Counted from the stretch's first letter, positions 1 to 12,059 are shown. The stretch is 64,000 nucleotides of DNA from Gnetum montanum (GCA_015680685.1 MNCI01029667.1:167083-231082), one strand, 5' to 3'. Translations and numbers: made by a program. The notes: generated by a model not told the origin, from the sequence alone.

Positions 1-2381
1 TCTCTTTTTTGTACAGTTATCGCCAGAACTAGTGTCCGGTTGGATATTTACACTCTGAATATTTACAGATCTCGCGGCGTGACACTGCTGCGGTTGGGTA
101 GGCAATTCCCCTTGCATTGTTGGAGCAGGAGGTGTTGTGGGAACTACATGAGGAAAAGGTGCGGATGAAGTTAGAGGATGGAAAAAATGTGGGATGTCTC
201 TCGGAGGAGAAGGAGTCCTTCTAAAGTACTCCTGAGCATGGTAGTGACGGTGTGGAGTAGTGTGACCCATAGTGTCACCTAGAGAAACTGGCTGCTACAC
301 ATAATAACCATAAGGATCAGGCTGCCGGTAAGGGTATCGATGTGTCGGCGATGGCATCCCCCATGACTGTGGGTATTGCCACTGCTGATGTTGTCCAATG
401 GGTTGTGGAGGCGTTCCACTTGGATAATACGTTAAGGGTTGGTGGAACTGCCTTGGGTTACCTTGTGGATAAGGTAACCTTCAGGGTGTCTGCCGCTGAT
501 TAAGCCTTGGATTTAATGCATACACCCCAGAGTCCTACAAATGTGAGATAATTGGACAACATCCCTGAGGATGGTCATAGTAGCAGACCTCACATCCGCC
601 ATCATCGTCTGAATCAGAATTTTCAGCCTCATCGGAGTTAGAGATTTTTCCCTTACCCTTGTTATGTGCAGTGTTAAAGTTTCTCCGCATGTTTTTTCCT
701 TTATCACTACTTTGCTCATCCTTAGACTCCTCTACAATTTTCAAAACTGTTTCTATTCATGAGTCTAAGGAATCCCACATTTGGTCTACCTTAGCCGATA
801 CCTCCGTTGTTAACTTTTGGATCGGCACAGTTTTCCGGTTCACCAACTCTTCGAGTGGTGGCTCATCCTCCTCATCACAGAATTTCACTCCCTTCTTGCG
901 AAGGGAGGGATCGCGGTTGTATTCTTCCGCACTTTCTCTTTTACGTAGCTCACCCTTTTCTTGCGCTACTTGTTCCAACAATACTTCTACTTCATGGGCT
1001 CTTAATCGAGAGAGTCTCCCTTGGGCGTAAGTCCCAAGAGTTCTTCTCGTGTCATTTCGTAGCCCATCCACGAGGTGGCGAAGTTGATCCCGCTTAGCGT
1101 ACCCATGGCCCGGGCAACGATGTAGCAGTGTGTAGTAACGGGCCATGGCAGCATCCAAGGATTTATGAGCTCCTTGTTTCCAGCCTTGGATCTGCTTACG
1201 CAAGTTAGACACTCTGGAGTACATTTGATATTTATTGTTGAATAATTCAAGCATCGTACTCCACCTCCTGATGGTTTCCGGTTCTAAGGACCGGTACCAG
1301 CTTTCTGCTTCTTTAACGAGTGTCCTTGGGAACAACTTGAGTTTCTGCCACTCATTGTCTATGTCCTACAAGGCACAGGCATCGTGGAATGCCTATAAAT
1401 GATGCTGAGGATCAGCGTTGTATCCCCCTTCAAAACGTGGGATATTATTTATATCCAAACGCTTGATCCTACTATCTTTCAAATGCCTTGTGGGAATCTT
1501 AACTACCTCTCTAATATCGAGCATACTTCGGGTTGCGAATAGGGTTTCATCATGGTCATCTCTTTCATGACGTCTGTGATGTCTACGTGGTGGTTCCCTA
1601 TTCTCCCTACGTCCTTGTCCTTGTCCTAACTCCTCTCGACCTTCTTGTCGAGGCATTTCATCTCTTTTACCTTTACTCTCTGTGTTATGCTCATGGTGGC
1701 TGCACCCAAATGTGGAAGAAGAGTGTGAATGATAAGATGAAGGAGAAGAAGAAGGGGATCCATCACCATGGTGACGTTTCTTACCTTCTCTTCGGCTGCT
1801 TGGGCCCCAATCGTTGTGACGATCAACGAGTGCGTCATTAGTGTGAGTGATTGTTCCTGCCATGAACAGCTGGTGCTCATGGGGATCAGAGCCTGGAATG
1901 TGTATCGTTGATCTAAGGTCCTGATGCCTAACCTCTTCACCAGAGTGAGGGGGAGAAACATCATTTTCTAAGAAACCCGTTGTGAGGGGTTCCTCGTCTC
2001 CTATTTCACTAATGACATGGGGAACCTTGCCCTTCAATAGTGAATGTTGGCTCTCCTGCCTTGCATCCCAAATACGTTGGGCTTTTGTGGGACGATAATC
2101 CCTTAGAGTGTAATCATCCAAAACGTATTCTGCGAATAGCTCATGCATGCCAATCTGTACCAAAGCACGGAAAAGCATGTTGGGAGCGGATCGATCTGCA
2201 TGTCTCTCCACCGCAGTTGCTCATTTTGATGGAAAACAAAGGTAAAATTCGGCACATACTCATCGGGATGAGTATATGTGACTTTAGCCTATTGAGGACA
2301 TGGTTGATTGCGGTTATGCGTATGATCCTGACTTTCTCCTGTATTGTCCTTAGGTGAGTTGATTTCATGAGAAGAAGCCAT
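1..2381 (-). pseudogene. gag: gag polyprotein of element A (decayed)
   Basis: Structural polyprotein that would form the cytoplasmic particle packaging the element RNA. ATG at 2381, 128 bases after the primer site. A single minus-strand frame runs to the window edge with only a few stops (for example TAG near 2290). In order it shows a basic Ser/His/Arg-rich region (about 2000-1540), a retrotransposon gag domain with the segment WYRSLEPETIRRWSTMLELF (about 1330-900), a zinc-knuckle-like Cys-x2-Cys-x3-His-x4-Cys (about 600-550), then a Pro/Gln/Tyr-rich tail. The same order occurs in C and D. The protease that follows gag in C and D would lie off the left edge. Most stops could come from C-to-T change. 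Confidence 0.85.
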
Positions 2382-2508
2382 TTCTATTGGTGTGCTAACT
2401 TTCACCGTTATTTATGTTCTTAATTAACTGATTAACCCTAAGGTTCGTTTTAGGCTCACAACGATGTGAGTGATATCCCTTATGTTAAATTGGCGTAAAA
2501 ACACTTAG

Positions 2509-2526
2509 TCCCCGGCAACGGCGCCA
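2509..2526 (-). other. Primer binding site, tRNA-Asp, element A
   Basis: On the minus strand this reads TGGCGCCGTTGCCGGGGA, a perfect 18-base complement to the 3' end of plant tRNA-Asp (from memory of that tRNA, including its CCA). One base separates it from the LTR, as expected for the reverse-transcription primer site. It fixes orientation and the LTR boundary. Athila elements commonly use tRNA-Asp. Confidence 0.9.
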
Positions 2527-3470
2527 ATGATGAGTGGCGAGGTACCCCTACACTCCACCATACGAATACGAGCGTACACGCGCGATCCGGTCGAACTCCG
2601 CAGACTAAATGCCTTAACGCCACAAGAAACACTTGGGGTTAATCGTTCGTTGTCTTCCCAGGCTTGCTTGTATGTGTCACGGTGTATGGTTAAGCAAGTC
2701 TGAGGTATGTGATTTTTTTGGTATTTTCGGCTTATCTTCTATGCTACCAGGAGAAAGGGTTGAGAAACTAAGCTAACTCTAACTAAAGATCTAAGTCTAA
2801 ATTAACTAGCGTCAGCATCCGTTCCCACTTACCGGACACACCCTGAACTATGCAACTGCAGCTTACCAAACGCTAATCGTTACTGGGATCGCCACACGTA
2901 ACGCAAGTGCTCGAAGTGGTCGTACTGAGGCACCTATTTAGCCTACGTGTGATAAGCAGCCGATTCCTTAGCCAGCCGTACACACCCGTGGGTGCTCGTA
3001 ACTAAGTCGTACTTATCACACGATCTAGCCTAGCAATGAGCAGCCGATTCCTCAACTAGCCGTACACATTAGACCCGGGAGTTACCAAGCGCAGAATCCT
3101 GGAATACGCTACTGGGTTACCAAGCATCCAATGCTCGTAATTGAGTCGTACTCATGCATTGCGTCAAGCAGCCGATTCCTTGACTAGCCGTACACGTCCG
3201 TAGACGCTCGTAATCAAGTCGTACTTGAACGCACTAGGAAAGCAGGAAATAAAGCAATAAATGAAACCACGTGCTGCAAGGTTTATCCAAACAAGTTCGT
3301 CTTTATTGCCGTACACAACTTGGGTTCAGGTTACAAGCTGCTCGAATAAAGAGCCGTTCACTCTAGGACTCCTACTGCGGGCACATGGGGAAAAATTCTA
3401 ACTCTGGAGTGATCAATCTGCCAGAGCTTCGCTACACTAGCCAGGATTGGGAAATGAAGGGAGTGCCGCC

Positions 3471-3481
3471 TCTTATTTATA
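3471..3481 (-). promoter_or_regulatory. TATA box in LTR A
   Basis: Minus strand TATAAATAAGA, about 20 bases downstream of the palindrome array. The same TATAAATAAG with similar flanks occurs in the LTRs of C, D and H. Transcription would start roughly 30 bases further on. Confidence 0.65.
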
Positions 3482-3497
3482 GATATGGCGGCGGGAC

Positions 3498-3572
3498 GCG
3501 ATATCGCGTACGCGATATCGCAGGAGAAGACGCGATATCGCGTACGCGATATTGCATAGGATGCGATATCGC
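3498..3572. repeat. GCGATATCGC palindrome array in U3 of LTR A
   Basis: 3498-3521 is a perfect 24 bp palindrome made of two GCGATATCGC units joined by GTAC. 3532-3555 repeats it with one C-to-T change. 3563-3572 is a third single unit. The array lies between the LTR tip and the TATA box. Decayed versions sit at the same place in the LTRs of C, D and H. Confidence 0.85.
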
Positions 3573-3598
3573 GGCCCAGTGCAAGTCGCGTCTCATCA

Positions 3599-4671
3599 GT
3601 GTTGTTTGGAACAAAGGAATGATCTACATTTAACTTCTAAGGTACCCATGGACATCTATAGAGGTGGTCATGTGAGGGCATTAAGGTAGAAGCCTACTCT
3701 AGGAAGGATCCACTTACATAAATTTTGTTAATTATGACTCTAAACTAAAATATCACATCATTTATAAGATGATGGGAAACTTCTTGAACTTTATGCATGA
3801 TTTTAGGACGACTTCTCATCAAGTTTAATTAATTTTTTCTACTTTTATATTAAACTATCCTTCAAATTCAATATTTCTTGGTCATCTTGTGCTTTGGTTT
3901 AGTTGTTTGAAAACTTGTGAGCTTTCAAAGTTGGGCTCATTTATCGTGAAGGGCTAAGGATTTAGTTTTTGAAATTTTTCTAACATCCCATTTTCAAAAA
4001 TTATGGTAACTAATAAAAAATAATCAAAATAACTTGATGATTTTAGTTATCTTAGAGCTTTGCAAAACATTATTATGAAATCACCTTTTTCTAAATGCTA
4101 ATTTTTTTTGAATTTTGAGCTAACTAAGTCTTCAAAAAGGGTTAATCATTAGGAAAAAATTATCAAAACTAATGTTGATCCTTTAATGATTTTAGATTAT
4201 GCTAAAAAAATATCTAAGGTTGAAGGTTTTGTGGAAGCAAAGAAAATGAGACTAAGAGGAGAACAACAAAGGATATGCCCATGACAGATAGTAGCACATA
4301 CAAGGATTAAAGCTCAAACATCACATGTTTACTAGAGCCATGGGATGATGAGAAGAAATTTTAGTCCATCCTTTAAAAATGTTCTACATAAAAGAGAAGC
4401 ATCAACATAACAATCAAGGTTGAAAAATCTGCCACTACTAGTGACAATAGGAAGATTCATCTTTGGTGAATTTTTGAAGACTTTTGGAATTTTGTAAATT
4501 TTAATGTTTGTCTAGTCTATTTTCATTTTCTAATACATCCACTCAAATAAAATTTTGTAATGAAACACTCCAATTTTTTAATTGTAGCCAATCTAATCTT
4601 GGTCACCTCACAATTTTTGTAATGGAACTTTGTCCATTTATATATATAACTTGATGACAAGCTTCTAGTTA
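3599..4671 (+). mobile_element. 3' untranslated region of element B
   Basis: No credible reading frame. It aligns, reversed, with 61560-62680 of fragment J: shared blocks include gatctacatttaacttctaaggt and the run around gaggatccacttac. A related 'ggaggaccca' block occurs in C (7390), D (19590), H (53950) and I (58660), so this is a conserved non-coding segment of the whole element group. B's gag and 5' LTR would lie left of element A, outside the window. Confidence 0.7.
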
Positions 4672-4683
4672 GTCGTGGGGGTA
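4672..4683 (+). other. Polypurine tract of element B
   Basis: gtcgtgggggta directly before the LTR tip TGATAAAA. The same tract, catgggggta in its best form, precedes the 3' LTRs of C, D and H. It primes plus-strand DNA synthesis. Confidence 0.75.
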
Positions 4684-5709
4684 TGATAAAACCTAATATG
4701 TCAAGTAGCTGCCTCGTTGGGACATGATGAAGCATCATTTTGTCAATTGTATTAGTTAGATGAGATATTTCAAAAGCTATATCATAGATTCTACATTACA
4801 TCTATGTTGTAGCATCCCTGTTGGAGCATCTCAATTGGCTACTACCTCATAGATTCTATATCACATCTACTATAACTTAGCTGTGTTGATGCATCCCCGT
4901 CAATGCAACCAAATACATTAACACATCCCCATCAATGCAATGGTTGTATTTACCTATAAATATGTGAGCACCTGTTGCATATTTGACACCATTTGGTCAA
5001 TAGCATAGCCAAAATCTTATAGTTCTATTCTATAATCTTAGCAAGTAGTTAATGAGTACCCACACTGTGGATTTGAGTCTATTATACAACATCTTATTCA
5101 AGTAGAACTGTACCTAGATACAATCTATAAATGGTAATAAGATCAACATTCATTCATATTCATTACAACACTTTGACTTAGAATATATTTACTTTCAATG
5201 CAATTTATTTTCTATGTAATTAGTCAATATTTACATTTTCATGCACATTAATCAATCGATGGAATGAGTGTGATCATTTTTTAGTATAAATAAATATTCA
5301 CTTAGTAATCTCAACAACATTATTACTTGGTTCACTCAATAGCATAACACTTGATAATCATAGAATTTGATATGTGAGTTTAGGATGTGTACAGCAAGCT
5401 AGGAACAGACACTCATTACCCTTAAGATAGTTTTGGATTTAATTCTATTGTTAATTAGATTAAATAACTAATTTCTATGTTATTGATTAAATAAGTTTAA
5501 GGTTCCAACAACATCATAATCATATGCCTCACTTTGGACTAAACCATACATGACAAAGCTACCACTAGTCCAAGTGGGAAGATAGTGACCTACAATCAAT
5601 GCTTAACAATCAAGATGCCACGCTAGTTCCATTCATAGAATTTGATCAGATTGCACATAAATGCTTATGATTCATATGGTTAGGCATAGGGAATACTTTC
5701 TACTCATCA
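4684..5709 (+). repeat. 3' LTR of element B (about 1026 bp, decayed)
   Basis: Starts TGATAAAACC after the polypurine tract and ends tactcatca. The last 300 bases follow the LTRs of D and H: tttaggatgtgtacagcaagc, then catatgcctcactttggacta, then attcatatggttaggcataggg. The palindrome array is missing or unrecognisable. The next bases, 5710-5714 (ataag), would be the target duplication, with its partner outside the window. Confidence 0.7.
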
Positions 5710-5847
5710 ATAAGAAAATTATTATTGAAATTATAGATTGCAATTCAAAGAAAAAATTTTAATTCCAAAGAAATATTGGAGTTAAGCAACATTGTTTACT
5801 TTCTCCAACTCTCTTTAGTATCATTATTGATGAAATGCAAGAATAGT
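5710..5847 (+). pseudogene. LINE reverse transcriptase fragment, upstream part
   Basis: Frame from about 5780 reads GVKQHCLLSPTLFSIIIDE, the conserved segment of LINE-type reverse transcriptase usually seen as G-V-[RK]-Q-G-[CD]-x-L-S-P-x-L-F. It is cut on the left by element B and on the right by element C, and resumes at 12767. The enzyme would copy LINE RNA at the target site. Stops are present. The clade cannot be fixed from this piece alone. Confidence 0.7.
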
Positions 5848-6661
5848 TGATGAGTGGCGAGGTACCCCTACACTCAACCATACGAATACGAGCATCTCAT
5901 GCACAATCCAATCGAACTCTACAGACTAAGTGCCTACACGCCTCATGGAACACTTAGGGTTAATCATTCGTTGTCTTCCCAGACTTACTTGTAGTTGTTA
6001 CAGTGTATGGTTAAGTAAGTCCAAGATATATGATTTTTATATCTTTTTATGTTTTATCTCCTATGCTATTGAGTTGAAGGATTGAAGAGACTAATTACTA
6101 ACTCTAACTAACTAACTAAGTCTAAATTAACCTAGCGTCAGCATCCATTCCCACTTACCGTTCACACCCTGAACCGATGCAACCTTGGTTATCAAACGCT
6201 AATCATTGTTGGGATCACCAGGCGTAATGCACATGCTCGAAGTGGTCGTACTAAGGCACTTAACTAGGAGAGAAGGGTTCAGAAAGATTTAATCACTAAT
6301 AAAGCATTTAAATAATGAATAATAAATAATAGTAAATAAAATCCTAATTAGCCTATTCCATGCACTGCAAGGTTTATCCAAGAAGCTCGTCTTTATTTCC
6401 ATACACAAACTTGTGTTCAAGTACAATGTTTGCTCGAATAAAGATCCATTCACTTTGGAGTTCCTACTGTGGGCACATGGAAATTAATCTATCTCTGGAG
6501 TGGAAAAACTGTGAGAGTTTTCCTACAGTCTAGGCCTAAAATGAGGAAACAAGGGAGAGCCACCTTTTATATATAGATATGACGGTGCACCATGATATCG
6601 CATACGCGATACCACAAGGGAAGATGCGATATTGTGGCCCATGTGATATCACATCGCATCA
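5848..6661 (-). repeat. 3' LTR of element C (814 bp)
   Basis: Minus-strand start at 6661 (TGATGCG) right after the polypurine tract, end at 5848 (CTCATCA). It holds decayed palindromes (6592-6655), a TATA-like tatataaaag (minus, about 6573-6582), and R/U5 sequence matching D. The 5' copy is 558 bp because of an unresolved join at N 12558. Confidence 0.9.
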
Positions 6662-6675
6662 TACCCCCATGACTA
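6662..6675 (-). other. Polypurine tract of element C
   Basis: Minus strand agtcatgggggta directly before the 3' LTR. Identical core to element D (20334-20346). Confidence 0.85.
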
Positions 6676-8405
6676 AATGAAAACTCATTCTCAACTTCCT
6701 TACAATAATATCAGGAAGGTATTGGATTATTGACTCAAATGGAACTAATGGGATGACATGTGAACAGATCATCATTACAAGACACAACAAAACTAGTGTT
6801 CATGACAACAAGACTGAACACCTTATTACATTGACATCAGGCCTCATTTGGCAGTTGAGAAAGAGAGAGAGAAAGAAGTGTTGCTACTACCAATGCCAAG
6901 ATTGCGCCTTTCGTTGTTCATCCGTAAGTGTGCCATCGATCTTGCTCCTTGCATAGCTACTTCAGCACCACTCCATTCCAAGTGTTCCCTCTAGATCCAA
7001 TCTGTTATTGCATGATCACCATCTGCACACACAACATAGTCTTGTATTAGTAAGGGTAAATGAATTTCAATGTAGTTGATACCTTGCTATGATGAAAAGT
7101 CCATTGGCTAGGTTGTGGTATGGCTAATTTGGATCTAGAGATATATTAATGATAACTACTGAAGGTGTAGGGGCTAGGAGAAAATCAAAAACATTGGACC
7201 TTGTACCCCCATGACTAATCACGAACCTCCAATAGCGAGAGAATGGAGAAAGAATAAGAATAAGAAGATGAAGAAAAAGAGACAACTAGGACATCGATGA
7301 AATGGATGTCAAGATGGGAATGAATAAAATAAAATGGATTGCAAAAATGTTAAGGGAAAGAATTTAATGGATGCACCAAATAGGAATGCTAGTGGATCCT
7401 CCCCAAAGCAAGCTCATGCCCTTAATGCCCTGACAAACCCACATTTGAAGAGTCCGTAAGCTCTGGGAATGGCCTTTGGAATAAGAGTTAAAGTCTTAAC
7501 CGCAAGAATTTACCAAAAACAAAACAATGCATCTACCAAAATATACACTAATGATACAACCGACAATGAGGTAAATAATGAAGAGAATGATGGAGAGAAG
7601 AGAATGGAATGGAGTCTCAAGAATAAGGTGGTGTACAGGCCCTTGTGGAGTTAATGATTAATGTGACTTGGAAAATCTCATTCCAACTCCGGCCTCAAAC
7701 CAACCACATCCAATGACTTCACATCAATGCATTTAGCCAATCCATCCTCTTGAATAACAAGAATGCCTTCACCCAAGAGCCACCACCATTCTGATGAAAC
7801 AAATGAGGAGAGAAGGGGAAGCGAGAAGGCCTTAGTTAGAGAGAACATTTTTAGTTCCATAACCAATGCTTGTAGCCCAAGAGATTATTTTGTCTAAGGG
7901 GTGTGCTTTGAATTCTCACTTTTCTCTTTCTCTTTTTTTTTCTTTCTCTTTTTTTTTTATGTTTTTATGCGTGAGAACCACACCATGCAAAGACTGCTTA
8001 TTTTTATTGACTCAACTTCTGATAATTGGGTAACATCAGAATGGTAAGAAAACTCAAGAAGAAAACATCCAAGCACCCAAGAGAATGGCCAACACAAAAG
8101 CATCAAGTTCCCTTGAAGTCACACCCTTTTCAATTCTTGAGTCCTTCCTTAGTTTGAGAAAAACCTAGTCACCGGTTTGTTAAAGTTCTTATTAGAAAGG
8201 GACTGTACATTTCCAAGCCAAGAGAGACCATAGACTTTGTGGATGTATGGATAAAGTGGACTCATTGGCTGCCATATCAAAAGAAACATACCTTAGTATC
8301 AACATCATAACTTAAAGGTAAAAACCAAACATTAGCAATCAAATGGAAAAATAGTTCATACCATCATGAAGAACACTTATTGGGTGACAAACTTACAGGA
8401 TGGAT

Positions 8406-8408
<3 letters not shown>

Positions 8409-8445
<37 letters not shown>
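8409..8445. repeat. (AC)n microsatellite
   Basis: About 18 uninterrupted AC units inside the untranslated region of element C. The equivalent place in D (about 18570-18600) has no such run, so it expanded after the two copies separated. Confidence 0.97.
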
Positions 8446-8447
<2 letters not shown>

Positions 8448-8469
8448 GAAATGAAAAAGTATAATGATG

Positions 8470-8700
8470 TCGTAAAACAAAAATAAGAAAAGTTAAAGAA
8501 ATTTGTAAAACAAAAATGTGTAAAACAAAAACGTGTAAAACAAAAACTTGTAAAATAAAAATGTGTAAAACAAAAAATTTTAAAACAAAAATGTGTAAAA
8601 CAAAAATGTGTAACAAAAACTATTAAAACAAAAATGTGTAAAACAAAAAATGTAAAACAAAAATGTGTTAAACAAAAATGTGTAAAACAAAAAATGTAAA
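8470..8700. repeat. 15 bp tandem array, TGTAAAACAAAAATG type
   Basis: Around 14 imperfect copies of a 14-16 bp unit (plus strand gtaaaacaaaaatgt). Element D has only about two copies at 18490-18525, so the array expanded locally in C. The two long frames seen through it on the minus strand are low-complexity Phe/Val/His repeats and not a gene. Confidence 0.95.
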
Positions 8701-8940
8701 AGAACTGAGGGCCTCCAATGATTAGCATAGGTGGCCATCTCCCCCATGACTGAATGGAAAAGGAGAGATCTGAAACAATGAGAGCCTATTTGAATTTCTT
8801 AGAAGTGCCCAACTTCTCCCTATTGATGTTCTTAGATTAAGGGGTGGAAGTCAACGATGCTCATACTCCAATGTGCCTATGCCTTCATTGTTAACATGAG
8901 TTGTTTCCTCAGTTCGTTCTGTGCATATTAGGTTGCTCTT

Positions 8941-11900
8941 TCATTTAGCTATCAACCACAGGGTATCTACTACTTGTGTGGTTGCTACATACAGGCACCT
9001 TTGAATTTGTGTTTCTTGGGCACATCGATTACATGGAAGAGATGCTAAACATTCTTTCATGTCATCACCCTCTGAGTCACTATATGTGATGCACGAAGCT
9101 TTCTTCTTCTCGATCTTTCCATAAATTTTTATCTTAGATATCTCCAAGGAAAGATTGCAAATCCCTAGGTACGCGTCTATTATACTTAGCCATGGCCTTC
9201 CCATTATAATTGGGAAGCCCCCATTATTACTGTTTACTTCAATCACCAGGAAGTCAGCTGGGTATGACCACCCACACACAATGGTAACTATGTCCTTCAC
9301 CAATCCCAAGGGAATGATGATGGACTAGTCAGCCAGCTCTAGTTGAATGTTGCTCTTTTTAAGTTGGGGTAGGTTTCGGGCTTGATACATTTCTTGTCAA
9401 ATTAAGTTAACTCTGGAACCTGAGTCAAGAAGAGCCTTATGTGGTTCATTCTTGATGATTTGTAAATAAATTAAGGGGCTTCTAGGATCAGAGAGTTTCA
9501 TAGGAAGGTGGCCTACCTTGATCCAGTCGGTTACGGTATGCGTTAACATAATCGTATGCGTACAACTCTGTTGTTGGACTGAAGGGTGCCCCAAAGTCTT
9601 GGATGGTGGAGGAGTATACATAGACTCAACTGCTTGTTGTTTTCAGAGCTTATCTGGGCTTTTGGTTCTAAAGAAAGATCTTCTCTTTTTACAGTTTTCA
9701 GAACCAGCAACGGGTTGAATGTTATAGCTCTCACAGCATTACGTTGTTGCAGTTGAATGGGGAGTTCCCCTTGCATTGTTGGAGTAGGAGGTATGGGAAC
9801 TATAGGTGGAAGAGGTGCAGATGGAGTTGGAGGATGGGATGAATGTGGAATGTCTCCCGGAGGAGAAGGAGTCCTCCTAAAGTACTCCTGAACTTGGTAG
9901 TGACGTTGGGGAGTTGTGTGACCCATAGAGTAACTTGGAGAAATCAGTTGCTGCACATAATATCCATATGGGTCTACCTGCCGATAAGGGTACTGTTGTT
10001 TCGACGGTGGCATCCCTCGTGATTGTGGGTGTTGCCACTGCTGATGTTGTCTGATGGATTGTGGTGGAGTTCCACTTGGATAGTATGTTAACAATTGGTG
10101 GAACTGTCTTGGGTTACCTTGAGGATAAGGTAACCTTCAGGGTGTCTGTTGTTGGTTAAGTCTCAGATTAAGTGCATACACCCCATACTCCTATAGATGT
10201 GAGATGATTGGACAACATCCCTTAGGATGGTCATATTGGCAGATCTCACATCCACCGTCATCGTCTGTGTTTGAGTCCACAACCTCATCGGAGATAGTTG
10301 TTTTTCCCTTACCCTTGTTATGTGCAGGGCCTGCATCTCTCCTCTTTTTCTTATCTTTGTCACTACTTCGTTCCTCAAACTCCTCTATGATTTTAAAGAT
10401 AATTTCAAGTCTGGAGTCTAAGGAATCCCACAATTGATCCACCTTAGCTGATACTTTTATTGTTAGCTTTTGAATCGGCAAGGTTTTTTTGTTCACCAAC
10501 TCTTCGAGTGGTGACTCATCCTCTTCATCGCAAAATTTCACTCCCTTCTTTCGAAGGGAAGGATCATGGTTGTATTCTTCCACACTCTCTCTTTTTCATA
10601 GCTCCCCTTCTTCTTTGGCTACTTGCTCCAACAAGCGATGGATTTCATGGGCTCTGAGCTCTAGTAATCTCCCTTGGGCATAAGTCCCAAGGGTTTTCCT
10701 AGTCTCATGCCTTAGCCGATCTACGATGTGACGAAGTTGGTCCTGTTGTGCATATCCATGGCTTGGGCAACGATGTAACAATGCATAGTAGTGGCCCATG
10801 GTAGCATCCAAGGGTTCATGGCTACCTTGCTTCCATCCTTGGATCTGCTTACGCAAATTAGACACTCTGGAGTATATTTTATACTTATTGTTGAAGAGTT
10901 CTAACATCATACTCCACCTCGTAATGGTCTCTAGCTCTAAGGACTAGTACCAACTCTCTGCTTCCTTAATGAGTGTCCTGGGAAACAACTTTAGTTTCTA
11001 CCACTTGTTTTCTATGTTCTGCAAGGCATAGGCATCGTGGAATGCCTGTAAATGATGTTGTAGCTCTGAGTTGTATCCCCCTTCAAAGCAAGGGATATTG
11101 TTCATGTCTAAATGCTTGATCCAACTATCTCTTTGATGCCTTGTCAGAATTCTTATTGCCTCCATTATATCGAGCATACTTTGAGTGGCAAGTAGGGGCT
11201 CATCATGATCATCTCTTTCATGACGCCTGTGATGTCTTTGTTGTTCCCTACTTTCCCTTCGTTCATGCCCTTATCCTCTCTCTCGACTCTCTCATTGAGA
11301 TCTCTCATTTTTCCTACCTCTATCCTCACCATTATTCTCATGATGGCTGTGCCTAGATGTGGAAGGAGAGGGTGAGTGATGAGATGAAGGAGAAGAAGAA
11401 GGAGAACCATTGTCACAATGATGCTTCTTACCTTCTCTTCGGCTGGTACAGCCCCAATCGTCGTGACGATCTAAGTGCTCATCCTTATCATGAGTTGTTG
11501 TTCTCTCAGTGAACAATTAGCATTCACGGGGATCAGAACCAATGTTATGTATCATTGAGCGTAAGTTTTGATACCCTACCTCCTCACCATCGCTAGGAGG
11601 GGGAACATCATTTGATAGAGAACCCGTTATAATGGGTTCATCATCTTCTATTTCACTAAGGATATGCAAGACCCCTTTCCCCTTCAACAGTGTATGTTGG
11701 CTCTCCTACCGTGAGTCCTGGATATGCTGTGTAGCTGTGGGATGTTAATCCCTTATGTTATAATCTCTTGCAACATATTCAGCATATAATTCTATCATGC
11801 CAATCTGTGCCAAAGCATGGAGGAGCATGTTAGGGACTGCCCGATCTGGGGGTAACACAATGTTACCTTGCAAGTCTCTTCATCACAACTGTTCATCTTG

Positions 11901-12059
11901 ATGGAGGATAAAGGTAAATTCTGGAATATACTCATCAAGATGAGTATATACCACTCGATATTGTTGAGGAACCGGTGGATTTCGGTTATGTGTTTTAGAT
12001 TGTCGACTGCTTCTCATATTATCCCTAGGCAGTGAATTACTTTTGTTAGAAGAAGACAT
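8941..12059 (-). pseudogene. gag-pro: gag-protease polyprotein of element C (decayed)
   Basis: ATG at 12059. The same frame carries the N-terminal region, a Ser/His-rich linker (about 11520-11200), the gag domain (about 10990-10600), a zinc-knuckle-like Cys-x2-Cys-x3-His-x4-Cys (about 10245-10200) and a Pro/Gln-rich tail to about 9620. A frameshift near 9620 moves the protease into another frame. That part has the aspartic protease active site LLDSGS (about 9430) and a downstream GRPWLS segment (about 9190). The reading ends near 8941. Gag would form the particle; protease would cut the polyprotein. Several stops mean this copy cannot make the full product. No pol follows, as in D. Confidence 0.87.

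Larger units (their letters stand above)
1..3598 (-). mobile_element. Element A: 5' end of an Athila-like LTR retrotransposon
   Basis: Read on the minus strand, this runs 5' LTR (3598 to 2528), tRNA-Asp primer site, short leader, then gag, and leaves the window at base 1. Its LTR ends TGATGAG and CTCATCA and its primer site are shared with elements C, D and H. It appears to have inserted into element B: the bases just right of the LTR continue B's 3' untranslated region without a break. The 5 bp after the LTR is gtgtt; the matching copy would lie outside the window. Lineage is from gag and the tRNA-Asp primer site; no pol is visible here. Confidence 0.85.
2528..3598 (-). repeat. 5' LTR of element A (1071 bp)
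   Basis: Ends are TGATGAG and CTCATCA in minus-strand reading, a 7 bp terminal inverted repeat. It carries a palindrome array at the start of U3, then a TATA box, then a region with several near-copies of 'cagccgattccTYaRcYagccgtacac' (about 2950-3210). Those internal direct repeats partly explain why it is longer than the 764-814 bp LTRs of C and D. Confidence 0.9.
6676..8940 (-). mobile_element. Long untranslated region between protease and 3' LTR of element C
   Basis: About 2.3 kb without a supported gene. It aligns, reversed, with 18400-20333 of element D over most of its length, including a block around 7384-7440 (ggatcctccccaaagcaag) and one around 7670-7990. It holds two simple-sequence tracts listed separately. 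Short frames here are not conserved between C and D. Confidence 0.75.

Noticed and set aside
659-1097. Plus-strand frames over gag of element A
   Set aside because: They are shadows of the minus-strand gag frame, which has the domain order of C and D.
2509-2526. tRNA gene candidate from tRNA-Asp similarity
   Set aside because: Only 18 bases match, next to an LTR: a primer binding site. The same holds for C, D and H. No full tRNA gene was seen.
2940-3240. Repeats in LTR A as a possible CRISPR-like array
   Set aside because: Copies are imperfect, few and inside a plant LTR; no spacer regularity.
8377-8728. Two long minus-strand frames rich in Phe, Val, His and Cys
   Set aside because: They are translations of the (AC)n and 15 bp tandem arrays.
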